A stretch of DNA of 64,000 bases from Chloroflexota bacterium (GCA_022561385.1 JADFRG010000008.1:22459-86458); one strand, 5' to 3'; positions 1-9,334 are shown, counted from the first letter of the stretch. Notes: generated by a model not told the origin, from the sequence alone. Numbers and translations are program-made.

Positions 1-576
1 GGTCATAAGAGTCGTGAATTCGCCCGGCATGTACGCCAGCCAGCGCCCGCCCTCAATCTGAGTGGATTGTGTACCGGCGCCGAAAATTTCTTTGGTGGCA
101 GCCCGATAGGAAGAAAGCATCGGAACGGCCAAATCCGCGTCGACCTCGAATTCCCCGATCGTATTGAGCGGCATACCGGACAGGTTGTCATACACGGCGT
201 ACCCTTGTACTTTCGCCACGTTTTTCTGGCGAATGACCAGACTCTTGCCTTCCGTTGTCGCCGCTTTCCATTCCTCTGAATCCGGCGACATTTCGACGTA
301 GCGCCTGACGGTCTGTTGCTCACGGCGATAGTGTTCGTACAGTTCTTGAAACTGGGAACGGTTGATCACCCCCGAGGCGAATTCCTCCGCCAGCTTGTTG
401 ATCTTGCCCTGAACGCGCTCCAGGTACGCTTCGGGATTCTCAAGCGGGGACGGATCGCCGTCCGTGTTAGTTTGCGGGATAGTCGATACAGCGGCCCCTT
501 GCCGAGGTTCCGCGGGGGCCGCCGATGACTGGGGCTGAGTACCGCCCAATATGAAGTCGCGCAGGCGTTTTAACAT
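1..576 (-). CDS. Unknown protein, 3' end outside window
   Basis: An open frame starts at ATG 576-574 on the minus strand and is still open at the window edge, giving 192 residues. After a short basic N-terminus (MLKRLRDFILGG) comes a Pro/Ala/Ser/Thr-rich linker of about 30 residues. A charged helical stretch follows (around residues 50-95, ending in RREQQTVRRYVEMSPDSEEW), then an alpha/beta-looking part with VYDNLSGMPLNTIGEFEVDA. I do not recognise the family. The soluble, linker-containing build would fit a small regulatory or ligand-sensing domain, but that is a guess. The next gene downstream in the window (phosphohexomutase) ends 63 bp before this start and lies on the same strand. Confidence 0.6.
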   Translation of the reverse strand, partial: MLKRLRDFILGGTQPQSSAAPAEPRQGAAVSTIPQTNTDGDPSPLENPEAYLERVQGKINKLAEEFASGVINRSQFQELYEHYRREQQTVRRYVEMSPDSEEWKAATTEGKSLVIRQKNVAKVQGYAVYDNLSGMPLNTIGEFEVDADLAVPMLSSYRAATKEIFGAGTQSTQIEGGRWLAYMPGEFTTLMT

Positions 577-639
577 GACGTTTGCCCGATCGCGGGCATT
601 ATATCATGGGGGTTTTTAGGGGATAAATGGGAAGAGAGT

Positions 640-2097
640 CTAGTCTGCCCCGGCCACCTGACGGCCGTATTCAAGCAACGACTCAAGGTTTTCCGGGGTG
701 GCAGCCTCTGCGTAGACACGGAGCAGGGGCTCTGTTCCGGAGGGTCGCACCAGGAGCCAGGAGTCGTCGCTCATATGGAACTTCACTCCATCCTGGTCGC
801 TCACCCGCTCTACCTTCAGCTCCCCGATGGCCTTTGGGGCTCCGCTAATGAGCCGCGAGGAGAGCTGTTCTCTGGGAACCGGTCGCGTCAGTCGTAAGTC
901 CAGTCGCCCATAATGTGAGGGCCCCACATCCTTCAGGAGCTCGTCGACTAATTCTTCCAACGTAGATCCGGTTGCGGCGACCATTTCCAATATCAGCAGG
1001 CCGATAAGAACCCCATCGCCCTCGGGGATATGGCCCTTAAAAGAAATACCGCCCGACTCCTCGCCCCCAATAATTACATCCTCGCGCAGCATCCAGTCGG
1101 CGATGTGGTCGAATCCGACTGGGGTCTCTATAACCTCCAGGCCATATTTTTTACCCAGCCGATTGATCATCTGCGTGGTGGACACAGTTTTGACGATTTT
1201 TCCGCTCCACCCCCGCTGCTCCACCAGGTATTTCAACGCCAAAGACATCAGCCGGTGGGGATTGACGAACTCTCCCCTGCCATCCATGGCACCGATCCGA
1301 TCCGCATCTCCATCCGTAGCCAGGCCGAGCTGACCGTGGCCGGCCGCGATGGATCCGGCCAACGCTCCCAGATAGCGCGCGATCGGCTCGGGATGAATCC
1401 CTCCGAAGCCCGGATTCATCTCCCCGCGCACCTCCGTTACCTCGCATCCGGTCCCCTGGAGGATGCCCTTGATCTGACCGCGGCCCGATCCGTACATCGA
1501 GTCCACCGCTACATGCTGCGGATTCTCGGCAATAACATCGAAATCGATCAGAGTGCGCAGGTGATCGTGGTAGCTTGGGGTGGGATTGAAGCGTTCGATC
1601 AATCCCGCCTCTCTGGATTGGTCGTAGTCCATAAGGTTCGGGCCTCGACCGCGCGATTCGTTGTCGTTGAAGTAGAACTCGACCCTGCGACACTGCTCCC
1701 TCGAAGCGGCGCCTCCGTAGGAGGCCTTGAGCTTGAGCCCGTTGTAGCGTGGTGCATTGTGCGAGGCGGTGATCATGATGCCCGCGATCGCGCCCAGCTC
1801 CCGCACCGCAAACGAAACGCAGGGGGTCGGAACGTCGGCACTGGTCAGGAACACCTTGATGCCATTCCCGGCCAACACGCGGGCCGCCTCGACTGCGAAC
1901 CGATCGGAGAGGAAACGGGTGTCGAATCCGACAACCACCCGCCGTGAATCCGGATTATCTGCCTGACTGGAACCGTTGAGCAATTCGTCCGCGGCCACGG
2001 CGTCCGCAATCGCCTGGCTCACCAGACGTACGTTGTAGAAGGTAAAGGTATCCGACATGACTCCCCGCCAGCCATCGGTTCCAAACGTTATAGGCAT
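640..2097 (-). CDS. Phosphoglucomutase/phosphomannomutase family protein
   Basis: Alpha-D-phosphohexomutase of 485 aa, a usual length. It interconverts hexose 1- and 6-phosphates through a phosphoserine intermediate in the cytoplasm, feeding polysaccharide and glycogen precursors. Visible signatures in order: N-terminal FGTDGWRG, phosphoserine loop TASHN with Ser112, Mg-binding loop DGDAD (262-266), sugar-binding loop GEESGG (345-350), and C-terminal phosphate-binding RPSGTEP (451-457). All catalytic elements are intact. Whether glucose, mannose or glucosamine phosphate is preferred cannot be read from the sequence; GEESGG fits glucose/mannose enzymes better than GlmM. It lies 22 bp downstream of the glycerate kinase gene and is probably cotranscribed with it. 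Confidence 0.93.
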   Translation of the reverse strand: MPITFGTDGWRGVMSDTFTFYNVRLVSQAIADAVAADELLNGSSQADNPDSRRVVVGFDTRFLSDRFAVEAARVLAGNGIKVFLTSADVPTPCVSFAVRELGAIAGIMITASHNAPRYNGLKLKASYGGAASREQCRRVEFYFNDNESRGRGPNLMDYDQSREAGLIERFNPTPSYHDHLRTLIDFDVIAENPQHVAVDSMYGSGRGQIKGILQGTGCEVTEVRGEMNPGFGGIHPEPIARYLGALAGSIAAGHGQLGLATDGDADRIGAMDGRGEFVNPHRLMSLALKYLVEQRGWSGKIVKTVSTTQMINRLGKKYGLEVIETPVGFDHIADWMLREDVIIGGEESGGISFKGHIPEGDGVLIGLLILEMVAATGSTLEELVDELLKDVGPSHYGRLDLRLTRPVPREQLSSRLISGAPKAIGELKVERVSDQDGVKFHMSDDSWLLVRPSGTEPLLRVYAEAATPENLESLLEYGRQVAGAD

Positions 2098-2119
2098 ATA
2101 GGTCCTCTGGGTCGGGATT

Positions 2120-3448
2120 CTAACCGCGGTATTTCAGTCCGAGCACGATATCGTTCAAGTTCGTGCCCGTCGGTCCGGTCTTGATTAACGCTCCGACCGC
2201 CTCGAGCAGTGGATAGGCGTCGTTCCGCGCCAGGGCCGCGTCCGGGTGAAATCCTAGCTTCTTCGCGCGTCGCATGCTGTTGTTATCGATTCTGGCTCCC
2301 GCCGCATCCGTCGGACCGTCGATGCCGTCGGTGGCCAGCGACATCACCGCGAATTTGCCCGCGCCCTCCATAGCGGCGGCCGCTCCGAGAGCTAGTTCTT
2401 GATTTCGGCCCCCCAGGCCATCCCCACGGATCCTGACCGTGGTTTCCCCACCCATAATCAGGCAGTCGCCGGGATCGGCATCCCTCAGGTGAGCCGCCAG
2501 GCGCCAGCCGGCAACTCGTGCTTCCCCATGCAGGTTGCTTGTCAGGATTTTGGGCTGGAAACCGAGCTCCCCGGCCTTCTCCGCCACGGCGTCAAGGACC
2601 ATTCGATTGTTGCCTATCAGGAGGTTGATCGGCCGCCGCGCGGGAGACGGCTTTGGACGGGGTTGTCCAAGCGACTTCCGGATCGAAGTCGGTACCGCTT
2701 CCCAAATTCCGTATTTGTGCAGGATTCTTGCCGCTCGCTCCGGGCGGACCGATCGAACCACGGTGGGTCCGGAAGCTATCGAACCCAGCCGATCACCAAC
2801 CACGTCAGAGAGAATCAGGGAGATCACCCGCGCGGGAGCCGCGAGTCGGGCCAGCCCGCCCGACTTGAGCTGCGAAAGCGCGCCACGCACCCGATTGATT
2901 TCACCGATAGGCGCACCTGAGGCTAAGAGCAGTTGGTTCATCGCGCTCAGGTCTTCCATGCTAATACCTCGAAGGGGCAGCTCGATCATGGCCGAAGCGC
3001 CGCCCGAGACTAGAACCAGCACAAGGTCCTCAGGGCCGGCCTCTGCCAGCATGGCGGCCACGCTCACCCCCGCGTCCAGACTGCCCGGGCCAGGGAATGG
3101 GTGCTCCGTCTCAACCGAATGAAAAGACCGGGACAGCTTGACCGCAGGGTTGCTACGATTCGCCCCCGGGTAGCGGGGTAAGGTGACCAAACCTTCCTGC
3201 ACTCTCCTTCCCAGCAGGGAGGAAGTCGCGGAAGCCATTGCCGGTGCGGCCTTCCCAATTGCAATGACGTAAAGCTTCCCGTGTGGCTGAAGGTCCACAC
3301 GGTGATCTCCGGCCTGGAGGGTCTGACCTTCCAGGCGGAGATGCCGCCGTACGATCGCCGCAGCGTCGGCCGCCGATAAGGCGGCTTTCTTGAGCGCGGT
3401 CAGGTGGCTTTTGCGTCTAGCGTATTCGGTCAACGGAGCGACCCCCAA
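2120..3448 (-). CDS. Glycerate 2-kinase (GckA/MOFRL family)
   Basis: Protein of 442 aa matching glycerate 2-kinases, which phosphorylate D-glycerate to 2-phosphoglycerate and link photorespiratory or serine-cycle glycerate to lower glycolysis. The N-terminal half has the family signature VSGGASAMIELP and the stretch INRVRGALSQLKSGGLA. The C-terminal MOFRL domain has GGETTVRIRGDGLGGRNQEL and SLATDGIDGPTDAAGA. Length and domain order are normal. The frame opens with TTG at 3448; a second TTG at 3433 (LTEYARRKS) is an equally possible start and neither has a clear Shine-Dalgarno. The phosphohexomutase follows after 21 bp, suggesting a two-gene unit. Confidence 0.92.
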   Translation of the reverse strand: MGVAPLTEYARRKSHLTALKKAALSAADAAAIVRRHLRLEGQTLQAGDHRVDLQPHGKLYVIAIGKAAPAMASATSSLLGRRVQEGLVTLPRYPGANRSNPAVKLSRSFHSVETEHPFPGPGSLDAGVSVAAMLAEAGPEDLVLVLVSGGASAMIELPLRGISMEDLSAMNQLLLASGAPIGEINRVRGALSQLKSGGLARLAAPARVISLILSDVVGDRLGSIASGPTVVRSVRPERAARILHKYGIWEAVPTSIRKSLGQPRPKPSPARRPINLLIGNNRMVLDAVAEKAGELGFQPKILTSNLHGEARVAGWRLAAHLRDADPGDCLIMGGETTVRIRGDGLGGRNQELALGAAAAMEGAGKFAVMSLATDGIDGPTDAAGARIDNNSMRRAKKLGFHPDAALARNDAYPLLEAVGALIKTGPTGTNLNDIVLGLKYRG

Positions 3449-3868
3449 GTGGGTAATCGATCAGTGCTCAGAATTATCTGTATCGGCCACCGCCGAAGCG
3501 GCCGTTACGGTATCCGATCCGACCGGTCAGTGCTACCGGCGCCGCGGCATCCAATCGACCGGTCCGCACCGCCGACGCCGTCTGGTCAAAACCTTCCCAT
3601 CCGACGACTTATCGTCGATGAACCTTCCTCCCGGTGATAGGTTCGCGCAATGAGAAATATGGCCTCGGGCGCGGCCCAAAGAGCGAGTTCCGCCGGCACA
3701 TTGGCCGTCGAAGGGGGGCCTTTTTGTGTCGGGTTGGAAGCCGGTGGGAAGGTGGAAACCGGGAGAATCCTCGAAAATGAGCAGCCCGCAAACGGGAAAA
3801 TTCCCAGCAGCAGGGCCGCGCCTGGGGGACGTAGCGATACATAGGCGCCATGCTACAATCGCGCCAAG
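3449..3868. other. Intergenic region, divergent promoters expected
   Basis: A 420 bp gap separates the minus-strand glycerate kinase gene from plus-strand uvrC. It must hold both promoters. On the plus strand the extended -10 at 3851-3859 is clear. A small perfect hairpin with arms 3602-3607 and 3612-3617 is visible but has no T-run. Overlapping minus-strand frames reach about 150 codons but have no recognisable motif, and one runs antisense into uvrC, so none is called. Confidence 0.5.
3851..3859 (+). promoter_or_regulatory. Extended -10 (TGCTACAAT) of uvrC
   Basis: TGC-TACAAT is an extended -10 element ending 9 nt before the uvrC ATG at 3869. Transcription would start at about 3866, leaving almost no 5' leader. 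No Shine-Dalgarno is present, so a leaderless mRNA is likely. Confidence 0.6.
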
Positions 3869-5716
3869 ATGCCCCAAGTAATGCTTGAGGGGATCCCCGC
3901 CAAGCCCGGCTGCTATCTCATGAAGGACAAAGCAGGCCGGGTGATCTATGTTGGCAAGGCGGTGAATCTCCGCAGCCGCGTTCGCTCCTACTATCACGCT
4001 TCAGCCGCCCATGATCGGAAGACAGTGGAGCTGGTCGCGCGCATCGCGGACATAGAATGGATCGTCGTCGATTCCGAGCTCGAGGCATTGATTCTCGAGA
4101 TGAATCTGATCAAGCGGCACAAGCCGAAATACAACGTGCGGCTCAAAGACGACAAACGATATCCATATATCCGGGTTCACTGGGCGGACCCCTTTCCGAA
4201 GGTCACTATGACCCGTCGCATGGTCAACGACGGCAGCCGTTATTACGGACCCTATACAAGTGTATGGGCCGTGCACCAGACCCTGGATGTCTTGCGGAAG
4301 ATCTTCCCCTATCTGACATGCGACCGAACGATTACCGGTGAGGATCTGCGAGCCTGTCTGTACCACGATATCAAGCTGTGCCTGGCCCCGTGTATCGGGG
4401 TCGTTAACCAGGCGACCTATCGCTCGATGATTGAAGATATATGCAGATTTCTCGAGGGGCATACGGAGCCGATCCTCGAGCGGCTTGAGAACGAGATGGA
4501 GCGCGCTTCCGCCGAAATGGAGTACGAACGGGCGGCGGCCTTCCGCGATCAACTGACTGCGATCGAAAAGGTGGTGGAAGGCCAGAAGGTGGTTTCAAAA
4601 GACAAGCTGGATTCAGACGTAATTGCCTTCGCCAGGGACGATCGAAATGCCTGCGTCCAGGTCTTCTTCATTCGCCGTGGAAAGATGATCGGACGAGAGT
4701 ACTTCGTTTTGGAGGGAACGAGCCAGGCCGAGGACGAAGAGGTGGTGCGCGCCTTTGTTAAGCAATTCTACGCAAATTCGGCGACCCTCCCGCAGCGGGT
4801 GCTGCTCCCGTTGGAAATTGAGGAGGCATCCATCATCGAAAGCTGGTTGAATCGTCGAAGTGGGCATCGCAAGGTCAAGATCACTGTGCCGCAGCGAGGC
4901 ATAAAGAAGGAGCTGGTCGCCATGGCGGCCGAAAATGCAGCCGAGACCCTAAACATGCTCAGGGCCCAATGGGAGGCCGATCGCAGCAAACACGTCCAGG
5001 CTTTGTCTGAACTACAAGAAGCGCTGGGCCTCGCAGATCCGCCCAACCGGATCGAAGGCTACGATATCTCAAACCTGCAGGGCACGGCCGCGGCCGGGTC
5101 TATGGTTATTTTTGAGCAGGGGTCACCGAACAAATCACTCTATCGCAAGTTCACCATCAAGTCCGTACAGGGTCAGGATGATTTTGCGAGTATGGAAGAG
5201 CTGCTCAAACGCAGGTTCAGTCGTTGGGAGCTCTCACAGGAGACCGCGAAAGGGCCAGGCGCCAAACTCGATCGCGCGTTTGGCGTGCTGCCAGAGTTGA
5301 TACTCATCGATGGGGGGAAGGGTCAGCTCGGGAGGGCGGCCGATGTGTTGAAGTCCTTCGGCCTGGAAGGTAAAGTCCCCATCGTGGGTCTGGCGAAGCG
5401 TCACGAAGAAATATTTCGACTGAACCGCGCCGACCCACTCATCCTGCCCAGGAACTCTCAAGCGCTGTTCCTGGTGCAGAGAGTGCGGGATGAAGCCCAT
5501 CGCTTTGCGCTCAGTCACCATCGAACGCAGAGAAGACGGAGCGGGCTCACCTCACGGCTCGATACGATTCAAGGCATCGGTCCTGCTCGCCGCAAGGCGC
5601 TCCTGCAGGCCTTCGGCGATCTGGAGGGTTTGCGTTCTGCGGGAGTAGGAGAGATCGAAGGCATACGTGGTATCAATCGTGAGTTGGCGGAACGCGTTAA
5701 GACCGAGATCGCTTAG
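3869..5716 (+). CDS. uvrC: UvrABC system protein C (excinuclease)
   Basis: UvrC, 615 aa, makes the 3' and 5' incisions around bulky DNA lesions after UvrA/UvrB recognition. The N-terminal GIY-YIG nuclease is plain (PAKPGCYLMKDKAGRVIYVGK, with YVGKAVNLRSRV). A UvrB-interacting UVR segment lies near residues 205-235 (EYERAAAFRDQLTAIEKV). The RNase H-like C-terminal nuclease starts near 390 with EGYDISNLQGT and contains LILIDGGKGQL. Helix-hairpin-helix motifs close the protein (IQGIGPARRKALLQAFG and IRGINRELAERV). Length is standard. The start is ATG 3869, supported by the extended -10 just upstream. The response regulator gene follows after 36 bp. Confidence 0.97.
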   Translation: MPQVMLEGIPAKPGCYLMKDKAGRVIYVGKAVNLRSRVRSYYHASAAHDRKTVELVARIADIEWIVVDSELEALILEMNLIKRHKPKYNVRLKDDKRYPYIRVHWADPFPKVTMTRRMVNDGSRYYGPYTSVWAVHQTLDVLRKIFPYLTCDRTITGEDLRACLYHDIKLCLAPCIGVVNQATYRSMIEDICRFLEGHTEPILERLENEMERASAEMEYERAAAFRDQLTAIEKVVEGQKVVSKDKLDSDVIAFARDDRNACVQVFFIRRGKMIGREYFVLEGTSQAEDEEVVRAFVKQFYANSATLPQRVLLPLEIEEASIIESWLNRRSGHRKVKITVPQRGIKKELVAMAAENAAETLNMLRAQWEADRSKHVQALSELQEALGLADPPNRIEGYDISNLQGTAAAGSMVIFEQGSPNKSLYRKFTIKSVQGQDDFASMEELLKRRFSRWELSQETAKGPGAKLDRAFGVLPELILIDGGKGQLGRAADVLKSFGLEGKVPIVGLAKRHEEIFRLNRADPLILPRNSQALFLVQRVRDEAHRFALSHHRTQRRRSGLTSRLDTIQGIGPARRKALLQAFGDLEGLRSAGVGEIEGIRGINRELAERVKTEIA

Positions 5717-5752
5717 TCGGTTTTTGTTCGGGGGAAACGAATACCACATCCG

Positions 5753-6160
5753 ATGAGACAAGCCTGGATCATTGACGACGACGACGAGATGAACCACGCC
5801 GTGCGGTTGATGCTCGAGCTGCTCGACTTCGAAGTGTTGACCTATCGGGCGGCCCGCCCAGCGGCCAAGATGCTGCTTGATGGCCGGCGGCCCGATCTGA
5901 TCGTACTGGACATCAACATGCCGGAGGTGACCGGCATGGATTTCCTGGAGTTTCTCGGCATGCGGGCCGAATTGAAGGGTCTGCCGGTGATCATGTTATC
6001 CACCGAAGCCTCAGATGTGCGCGTGAATGAGGCCATGAAATTAGGGGCCAGCGGCTTCGTATCAAAACCAGTTACCATTGAGGAATTGGAGACGGTGATC
6101 GCCAAAGCACTCCCAGAACAGCGAAAACGCAAACCAAGAGGAGGTTCAAATGTTAGTTAG
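5753..6160 (+). CDS. Single-domain response regulator (CheY-like)
   Basis: Stand-alone receiver domain of 135 aa with no output domain. The acidic pocket is at Asp8-Asp11 (IIDDDDEMN), the phosphoacceptor is Asp53 in LIVLDINMPEVTG, Ser83/Thr84 is the switch hydroxyl (MLSTEA), and Lys105 lies in FVSKPVT. All residues for phosphotransfer are present. Proteins of this kind relay a signal to a partner by protein contact; the partner kinase is not in this window. Its 3' end overlaps the following osmC-type gene by 11 nt, and that gene's Shine-Dalgarno lies inside this coding region, so the two are probably translationally coupled. Confidence 0.92.
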   Translation: MRQAWIIDDDDEMNHAVRLMLELLDFEVLTYRAARPAAKMLLDGRRPDLIVLDINMPEVTGMDFLEFLGMRAELKGLPVIMLSTEASDVRVNEAMKLGASGFVSKPVTIEELETVIAKALPEQRKRKPRGGSNVS

Positions 6161-6569
6161 ACGAGCATCAGCCACATGGCACGGCAGCATTGGGGAGGGC
6201 CATGGGCATATGGAATTCGGAGATTTCGAAGGATCGTATTCGGTCGCCTCGCGCTTTGAAGATGGTGAAGGTACCAATCCGGAGGAGTTGCTCGGCGCGG
6301 CCCATGCCGGATGTTTTTCTATGGCGCTGTCTTCAAACTTGAGCGCCGCGGGCCATCCACCAAAATCCGTGGAAACGTCCGCGCAAGTGCACATCGACAA
6401 GCTGGAAGCGGGTTGGACTGTGACGCGTGTGCATCTCGTAACGAAGGCAGAAGTTGCCGGCCTCGAGGCCGAGGCTTTCCAAGAATTCGCGGAAGATGCC
6501 AAGGCGAACTGCCCTATTTCACGCGCCCTGGCGGGAGTCGAGATCACGCTGGAGGCCAGCCTGTCCTGA
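6150..6569 (+). CDS. OsmC/Ohr-family thiol peroxidase
   Basis: Protein of 139 aa of the OsmC superfamily, which reduces organic hydroperoxides with a pair of cysteines. Cys55 in ELLGAAHAGCFSMAL and Cys121 in AKANCPISRAL occupy the expected peroxidatic and resolving positions. The N-terminal SATWHGSIGEGHG also fits the OsmC branch more than Ohr. Start ATG 6150 is preceded by a strong AAGAGGAGG ribosome site within the end of the response regulator gene. The 11 nt overlap suggests coupled expression, possibly linking a signalling receiver to peroxide defence. The gene ends before a 15-bp hairpin at 6585-6619. Confidence 0.93.
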   Translation: MLVRRASATWHGSIGEGHGHMEFGDFEGSYSVASRFEDGEGTNPEELLGAAHAGCFSMALSSNLSAAGHPPKSVETSAQVHIDKLEAGWTVTRVHLVTKAEVAGLEAEAFQEFAEDAKANCPISRALAGVEITLEASLS

Positions 6570-6584
6570 CGGCCTCGTAAGGCC

Positions 6585-6619
6585 TGTCGGGATAGGCTCC
6601 CAGAGAGCCGATCCCGACA
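6585..6619. terminator. Long hairpin between converging genes
   Basis: Arms 6585-6599 and 6605-6619 pair over 15 positions with one A/G mismatch around a CCAGA loop. There is no T-run on either side, so it is either a weak bidirectional terminator or a 3'-end stabilising stem for the osmC-type transcript. Confidence 0.5.
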
Positions 6620-6756
6620 CCATGCTCTGCACCTACCCAACGCAGTCTGCGCCTTGTAGCCGCCTTGCAGCCTGAGCTCAGCCTGTGCCCGGCGGGCATC
6701 AAATGGCCAGGGTAAACGTTACGGCTCAACTCGCGAGCCGCGCTGCCCATTCCGAG

Positions 6757-8358
6757 CTATTCCAGACCCTGCTCCTGGGATTCCGGGGGCGCGCCGATCA
6801 GCAAACCCAGCCGAAGGGCAGCCTCCTGCAGCCGGTGCCAGTGAAGAGGGTCCACAACGGCGTCATCGGATCCTAGCCGCCTCCCCAGGTAACGACGAGT
6901 GGTAGGGTCTTTCAATAACGTGTCGAGCACCTCGGGATCTTCCACATGAAGGATGGTCTGGCGTTCAACTTTGGCCTCCATCCCGGCCTGCTCCCATCGA
7001 TGCAGGGCCTTGAGAACGCCTTCCGGAGCGGCCATCTCAACCAGAATCTTGCGGGCATGGGTGGCGGTGAGCCCGCGATCGCCTGCAGAACTTAACGATT
7101 GGGCCGTCAGCCGGAAATAATAAGCCCCGCGGTCTATCCGGTCCCATGAACAAAGCCGAGCAAGTTGATAACGCAGCGTCCGATCCGCGTCGCGCGCGAT
7201 CCGAATACGTCCGTCTGGCCACATCACCACCTTACCGCCGTCTGACGGGCTTCGGCGAGTGGCTGGGTCCGCGGTCTTCACGAGGCGGAAAGCGGAGCGA
7301 TCACGGCTGAGATCGACGAATCCCAGCCAGAACATCGGACCCGCGATCAAGTGTTTCAAGTACTGGCCCTCGAGCTTGTGCCAGGCGCCGAAGCCATGCA
7401 AACTGCTGCCGTCCTCGTCGTCTTGCAGGTACCAGCTCTCGAATCCTCCGGGCGGGCGCATGAATCCCGGATCGGTGTCATACACCGCGTCGACCAGGCT
7501 GGATAGCGACCACCAGGTGTGGGTCGGTACCGTCTGAATCAAGTCGAGCGCAGCGTGCCTGCCTGCCAGCGGATCGTTCGGCCACTCGCCGGTTGGGCTC
7601 ATCACGCCGGGCGTTTGGGAGAGGTCGTTCCATGCCGTGGAAGATTGCCAGGCCTCGCGAAGAAGCTTGGATGCTTGATCACGGGGCATTTGCAGGAAAT
7701 CGCGTGTCCGTTCCGGGAAACCCTCAACACCTGCTTCCTGTAACAGAACCTCGATCAGAGCCAGCGAATCCGGCTGCCGCAGGAACTGCAGCAACCAGGT
7801 GCGGCCCGCCTCCCCGGCGCGTCGGTGTGCGGCCAAAACTGTGGTCGCATCGTCCACCGCATCGGTATTCGATTGGATACTTTGCTTCACGGGTGAGGCG
7901 GGTTCCCCTAACGGGTGAGGTTCGAGGCGGCTGACCTCCGGCATTTTTTCCAATAGATCGTCTGGGACGAACCCGTATTCTTGAGGTCCGGCGTCAAAGT
8001 CCGCGAACGCCCTGGCCATCAGGCCTCGATACCAGAGAATTTCCAGCGCAGAAGCCGGCTCTTGCCACGGTTCCAGGCGGTCTCTTTTGCCCGGGCCCAT
8101 TTCCCTGAGCGGACCAAATTTGCGAACGAGGGCCTCCATCGGCAGTCGTCCGCCGCCCTGCAGCAGGAATTCGAGGGCATGTCTTGCGCCTCCAGGCAGC
8201 GCCTCCACGATCTCCGGCGCCCGGTCCAGCATGGCGCGGGACAGACCCTGAACCGTTGCGGTATGTGGATCATTGAGGAGTTCCAATCCCCAGAGTTGGG
8301 CGATGATTTTCAGGTGGCCCCGGTCGTGATCCTGGAGGGTTTGGGCGAGCGACTGCAC
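6757..8358 (-). CDS. Helicase-associated (Helicase_C_3-like) domain protein
   Basis: Protein of 533 aa without helicase motifs (no Walker A or DEAD box). The C-terminal third has the layout of the XPB/Ssl2-associated Helicase_C_3 region: VVMWPDGRIRIA, then a cysteine/tryptophan segment LARLCSWDRIDRGAYYFRLT, then AQSLSSAGDRGLTATHARKILVEMA, and a final ILHVEDPEVLDTLLKD. In other bacteria such proteins are stand-alone relatives whose job is poorly known; a DNA-binding or repair role is often assumed. The N-terminal half is helical with no motif I recognise. It is 11 bp downstream of the lipid kinase gene, so the two are likely cotranscribed. Family assignment is from pattern reading only. Confidence 0.65.
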   Translation of the reverse strand: MQSLAQTLQDHDRGHLKIIAQLWGLELLNDPHTATVQGLSRAMLDRAPEIVEALPGGARHALEFLLQGGGRLPMEALVRKFGPLREMGPGKRDRLEPWQEPASALEILWYRGLMARAFADFDAGPQEYGFVPDDLLEKMPEVSRLEPHPLGEPASPVKQSIQSNTDAVDDATTVLAAHRRAGEAGRTWLLQFLRQPDSLALIEVLLQEAGVEGFPERTRDFLQMPRDQASKLLREAWQSSTAWNDLSQTPGVMSPTGEWPNDPLAGRHAALDLIQTVPTHTWWSLSSLVDAVYDTDPGFMRPPGGFESWYLQDDEDGSSLHGFGAWHKLEGQYLKHLIAGPMFWLGFVDLSRDRSAFRLVKTADPATRRSPSDGGKVVMWPDGRIRIARDADRTLRYQLARLCSWDRIDRGAYYFRLTAQSLSSAGDRGLTATHARKILVEMAAPEGVLKALHRWEQAGMEAKVERQTILHVEDPEVLDTLLKDPTTRRYLGRRLGSDDAVVDPLHWHRLQEAALRLGLLIGAPPESQEQGLE

Positions 8359-8369
8359 GGCCGGTGCGG

Positions 8370-9284
8370 TCAGACGAGGAGACGGATAGCTTTGGGGAGC
8401 ACCTGTACGCTGAGCTTCTGGACGTTGCTCGTGGAGTTGGCGAAGATTTCCCCGTCGGTGTGGATGAGCAGCGGCCGATCTGCCTCGAGCTCAAGCTCCC
8501 GAAATCGACCCAGATGGACTTCTTTGAAACGTCCATGCGTGCCGCGCATGAACTCTGGGATCAGTCGAAACATCTTGAGGCGGGATACCCATTCCACCAT
8601 TGCGTAATCGAGCACGCCGTCATCCGGCCGGGCCTCGGGTGCGAGGATAAAACCGCCACCCTCGCGCTGTCCGTTACAGAAAGTAATCATCAGAAATTCA
8701 TTATCGATCTCTTCCGAGTCCGTGCGGATTTTGAAATGGGGAGCATGATGATCGCGAATGATGGTTTTCACTGCGGCCACAAAGTACATGGGAGTGCCCT
8801 GAAGACGAGTGATGGCCTGAGAGTGGATGACCGCGGCTGCGTCAAAACCGATACCCAGAGAGTTGTCCCAGTACTCGGTGCGACCGGAAGCGTCTGTCAC
8901 CATTCCGATATCCAGGCCTTTGGGTTCTCCGGAAAAAGCGCGTTGGATCGCCGCCGAAGGATCAGGTTCGATCCCGACATTGGCACAAAAATCGTTTCCA
9001 TTTCCAATCGGCACCGCGGCCAGCATGGGGCGGCGCTCAGAATCGACCTGCATCAATCCGTTGATGACCTCATGCACCGTCCCATCGCCACCGATGGCTA
9101 CCACCACCTCAAAGCCATCGTTCGCGGCTTCTAAGGCTAAGTCCGTGGCATGCGTGGGGTGCTCGGTGCTGGTCCATTCAGCACCTCCCATTTGTTCGAT
9201 CGTCGCCTGCAGCGCAGAGGCCACGCGCCATCCACGGCCGTTGTCCGCGTGAGGGTTAAAGATCAGCTTGATTCGGCGATCCAC
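8370..9284 (-). CDS. Diacylglycerol kinase-family lipid kinase
   Basis: Lipid kinase of 304 aa (YegS/DagK family), which phosphorylates diacylglycerol or a related lipid with ATP at the membrane face, recycling diacylglycerol to phosphatidate. N-terminal LIFNPHADNGRG and the nucleotide-binding GGDGTVHEVINGL (65-77) are typical. AAVPIGNGNDFCANVGI is the second conserved block, and FLMITFCNGQREGGGFILAPEARPDDGVL the family's middle region. The C-terminus is a beta domain ending in LSVQVLPKAIRLLV. No transmembrane segment is seen, as usual. The helicase-associated gene follows after 11 bp. Confidence 0.93.
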   Translation of the reverse strand: MDRRIKLIFNPHADNGRGWRVASALQATIEQMGGAEWTSTEHPTHATDLALEAANDGFEVVVAIGGDGTVHEVINGLMQVDSERRPMLAAVPIGNGNDFCANVGIEPDPSAAIQRAFSGEPKGLDIGMVTDASGRTEYWDNSLGIGFDAAAVIHSQAITRLQGTPMYFVAAVKTIIRDHHAPHFKIRTDSEEIDNEFLMITFCNGQREGGGFILAPEARPDDGVLDYAMVEWVSRLKMFRLIPEFMRGTHGRFKEVHLGRFRELELEADRPLLIHTDGEIFANSTSNVQKLSVQVLPKAIRLLV

Positions 9285-9328
9285 CTACCAATTTGTCCTT
9301 TGAGCTTGAAACGGGGATGACAAGGGCG

Positions 9329-9334
9329 ATTATA
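9329..9334 (-). promoter_or_regulatory. Probable -10 (TATAAT) of the lipid kinase gene
   Basis: On the minus strand this reads TATAAT, 44 nt before the start codon at 9284. The -35 side is not well matched, so this is a moderate call. Confidence 0.45.

Noticed and set aside
1030-1947. 305-codon plus-strand frame opposite the phosphohexomutase gene
   Set aside because: It is antisense to an intact enzyme with all motifs, has no domain of its own and comes from the GC-rich third codon positions.
3533-3997. Minus-strand frames between glycerate kinase and uvrC
   Set aside because: They run antisense into uvrC, have no motif and two frames overlap each other.
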